This document shows positions 5,197-5,227 of a DNA stretch of 5,227 nt, in pieces. Each line of letters begins with the position of its first letter. Positions within the stretch are counted from its first letter, which is position 1. Origin of the DNA: Natronohydrobacter sp. Lineage in GTDB: Bacteria > Pseudomonadota > Alphaproteobacteria > Rhodobacterales > Rhodobacteraceae. The stretch spans positions 1 to 5,227 of the forward strand of contig SKRP01000307.1 of NCBI GenBank assembly GCA_007118445.1, written 5' to 3'. The translations under genes and the position numbers were made by a program. The notes below the pieces were generated by a model. It had not been told where the DNA came from. It did no database searches and saw only the letters and a program-made list of their open reading frames with translations.

Positions 5197-5224
5197 TTGC
5201 AGTCGATAATCTAGAAGACTGCAA
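5197..5224. repeat. 8-bp perfect inverted repeat
   Basis: TTGCAGTC (5197-5204) and GACTGCAA (5217-5224) are exact reverse complements separated by 12 AT-rich bases. It may be a regulator's operator for pdxH or for a gene to the right, or a hairpin at the end of such a gene. No T run is visible before the window ends. Confidence 0.6.
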
Positions 5225-5227
5225 CGA

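Larger units (their letters stand above)
4993..5227. other. Gene-free upstream region of pdxH
   Basis: No coding region is supported. The part beyond about 5050 is more AT-rich than the rest of the window, as expected for a promoter region. It contains a perfect minus-strand TATAAT (5143-5138), a 10-base palindrome GCAAGCTTGC (5183-5192) and an 8-bp inverted repeat at the edge. A weak plus-strand pair (TTCAGT-16-TATACG at about 5119-5146) could serve a divergent gene beyond the window. Confidence 0.6.

Noticed and set aside
1..5227. A previously undescribed defence, mobile or biosynthetic system
   Set aside because: All sizeable genes belong to known housekeeping or widespread families, and no unusual cluster is present; the novelty here is regulatory detail only.

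Overview
This window looks like chromosomal DNA from an alphaproteobacterium, most likely of the Rhodobacterales (Rhodobacteraceae). The clues are high GC content, the MmcB, PabB and PdxH sequences that read like Rhodobacter-group homologues, and frequent GTG/TTG starts behind strong GGAGG ribosome sites. Every reading is from sequence alone; no database search was run. The core is ordinary housekeeping content. I see no phage, insertion sequence, CRISPR or defence island.

Layout. Positions 1-166 hold no gene I can support, only GC-rich overlapping hairpins. An MmcB-type DNA-damage nuclease gene lies on the minus strand (167-619). Directly upstream is a LexA-like box (631-645) inside a candidate promoter that would make the gene leaderless. 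A gap (about 646-873) follows, with only weak hairpins. Next come a minus-strand gene for a 98-residue two-helix membrane protein with a seven-aspartate run (874-1170), and then a divergent intergenic region of about 200 bases. On the plus strand, pabB (1374-2516) and a class IV aminotransferase/pabC gene (2468-3076) overlap by 49 bases and form a p-aminobenzoate operon for folate synthesis. A tRNA-Pro(UGG) gene lies on the minus strand (3104-3180), pointing at the end of pabC.

The right half is all minus strand. It has pdxH (4387-4992), then a two-domain cold-shock protein gene (3724-4284), then a secreted DUF192 protein (3251-3727) whose start overlaps the cold-shock stop as ATGA. Both pdxH and the cold-shock gene have a perfect TATAAT upstream, inside an identical 10-base stretch. 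Positions 4993-5227 carry no gene and are more AT-rich, with an 8-bp perfect inverted repeat at the edge.

How the genes work together. PabB and PabC make p-aminobenzoate from chorismate, with a PabA glutaminase that is not in the window. PabC needs pyridoxal phosphate, which PdxH produces, but that link is metabolic and says nothing about shared regulation. The best regulatory observations are the LexA-like box at mmcB, and the short leader reading frame plus hairpin in front of the cold-shock gene.
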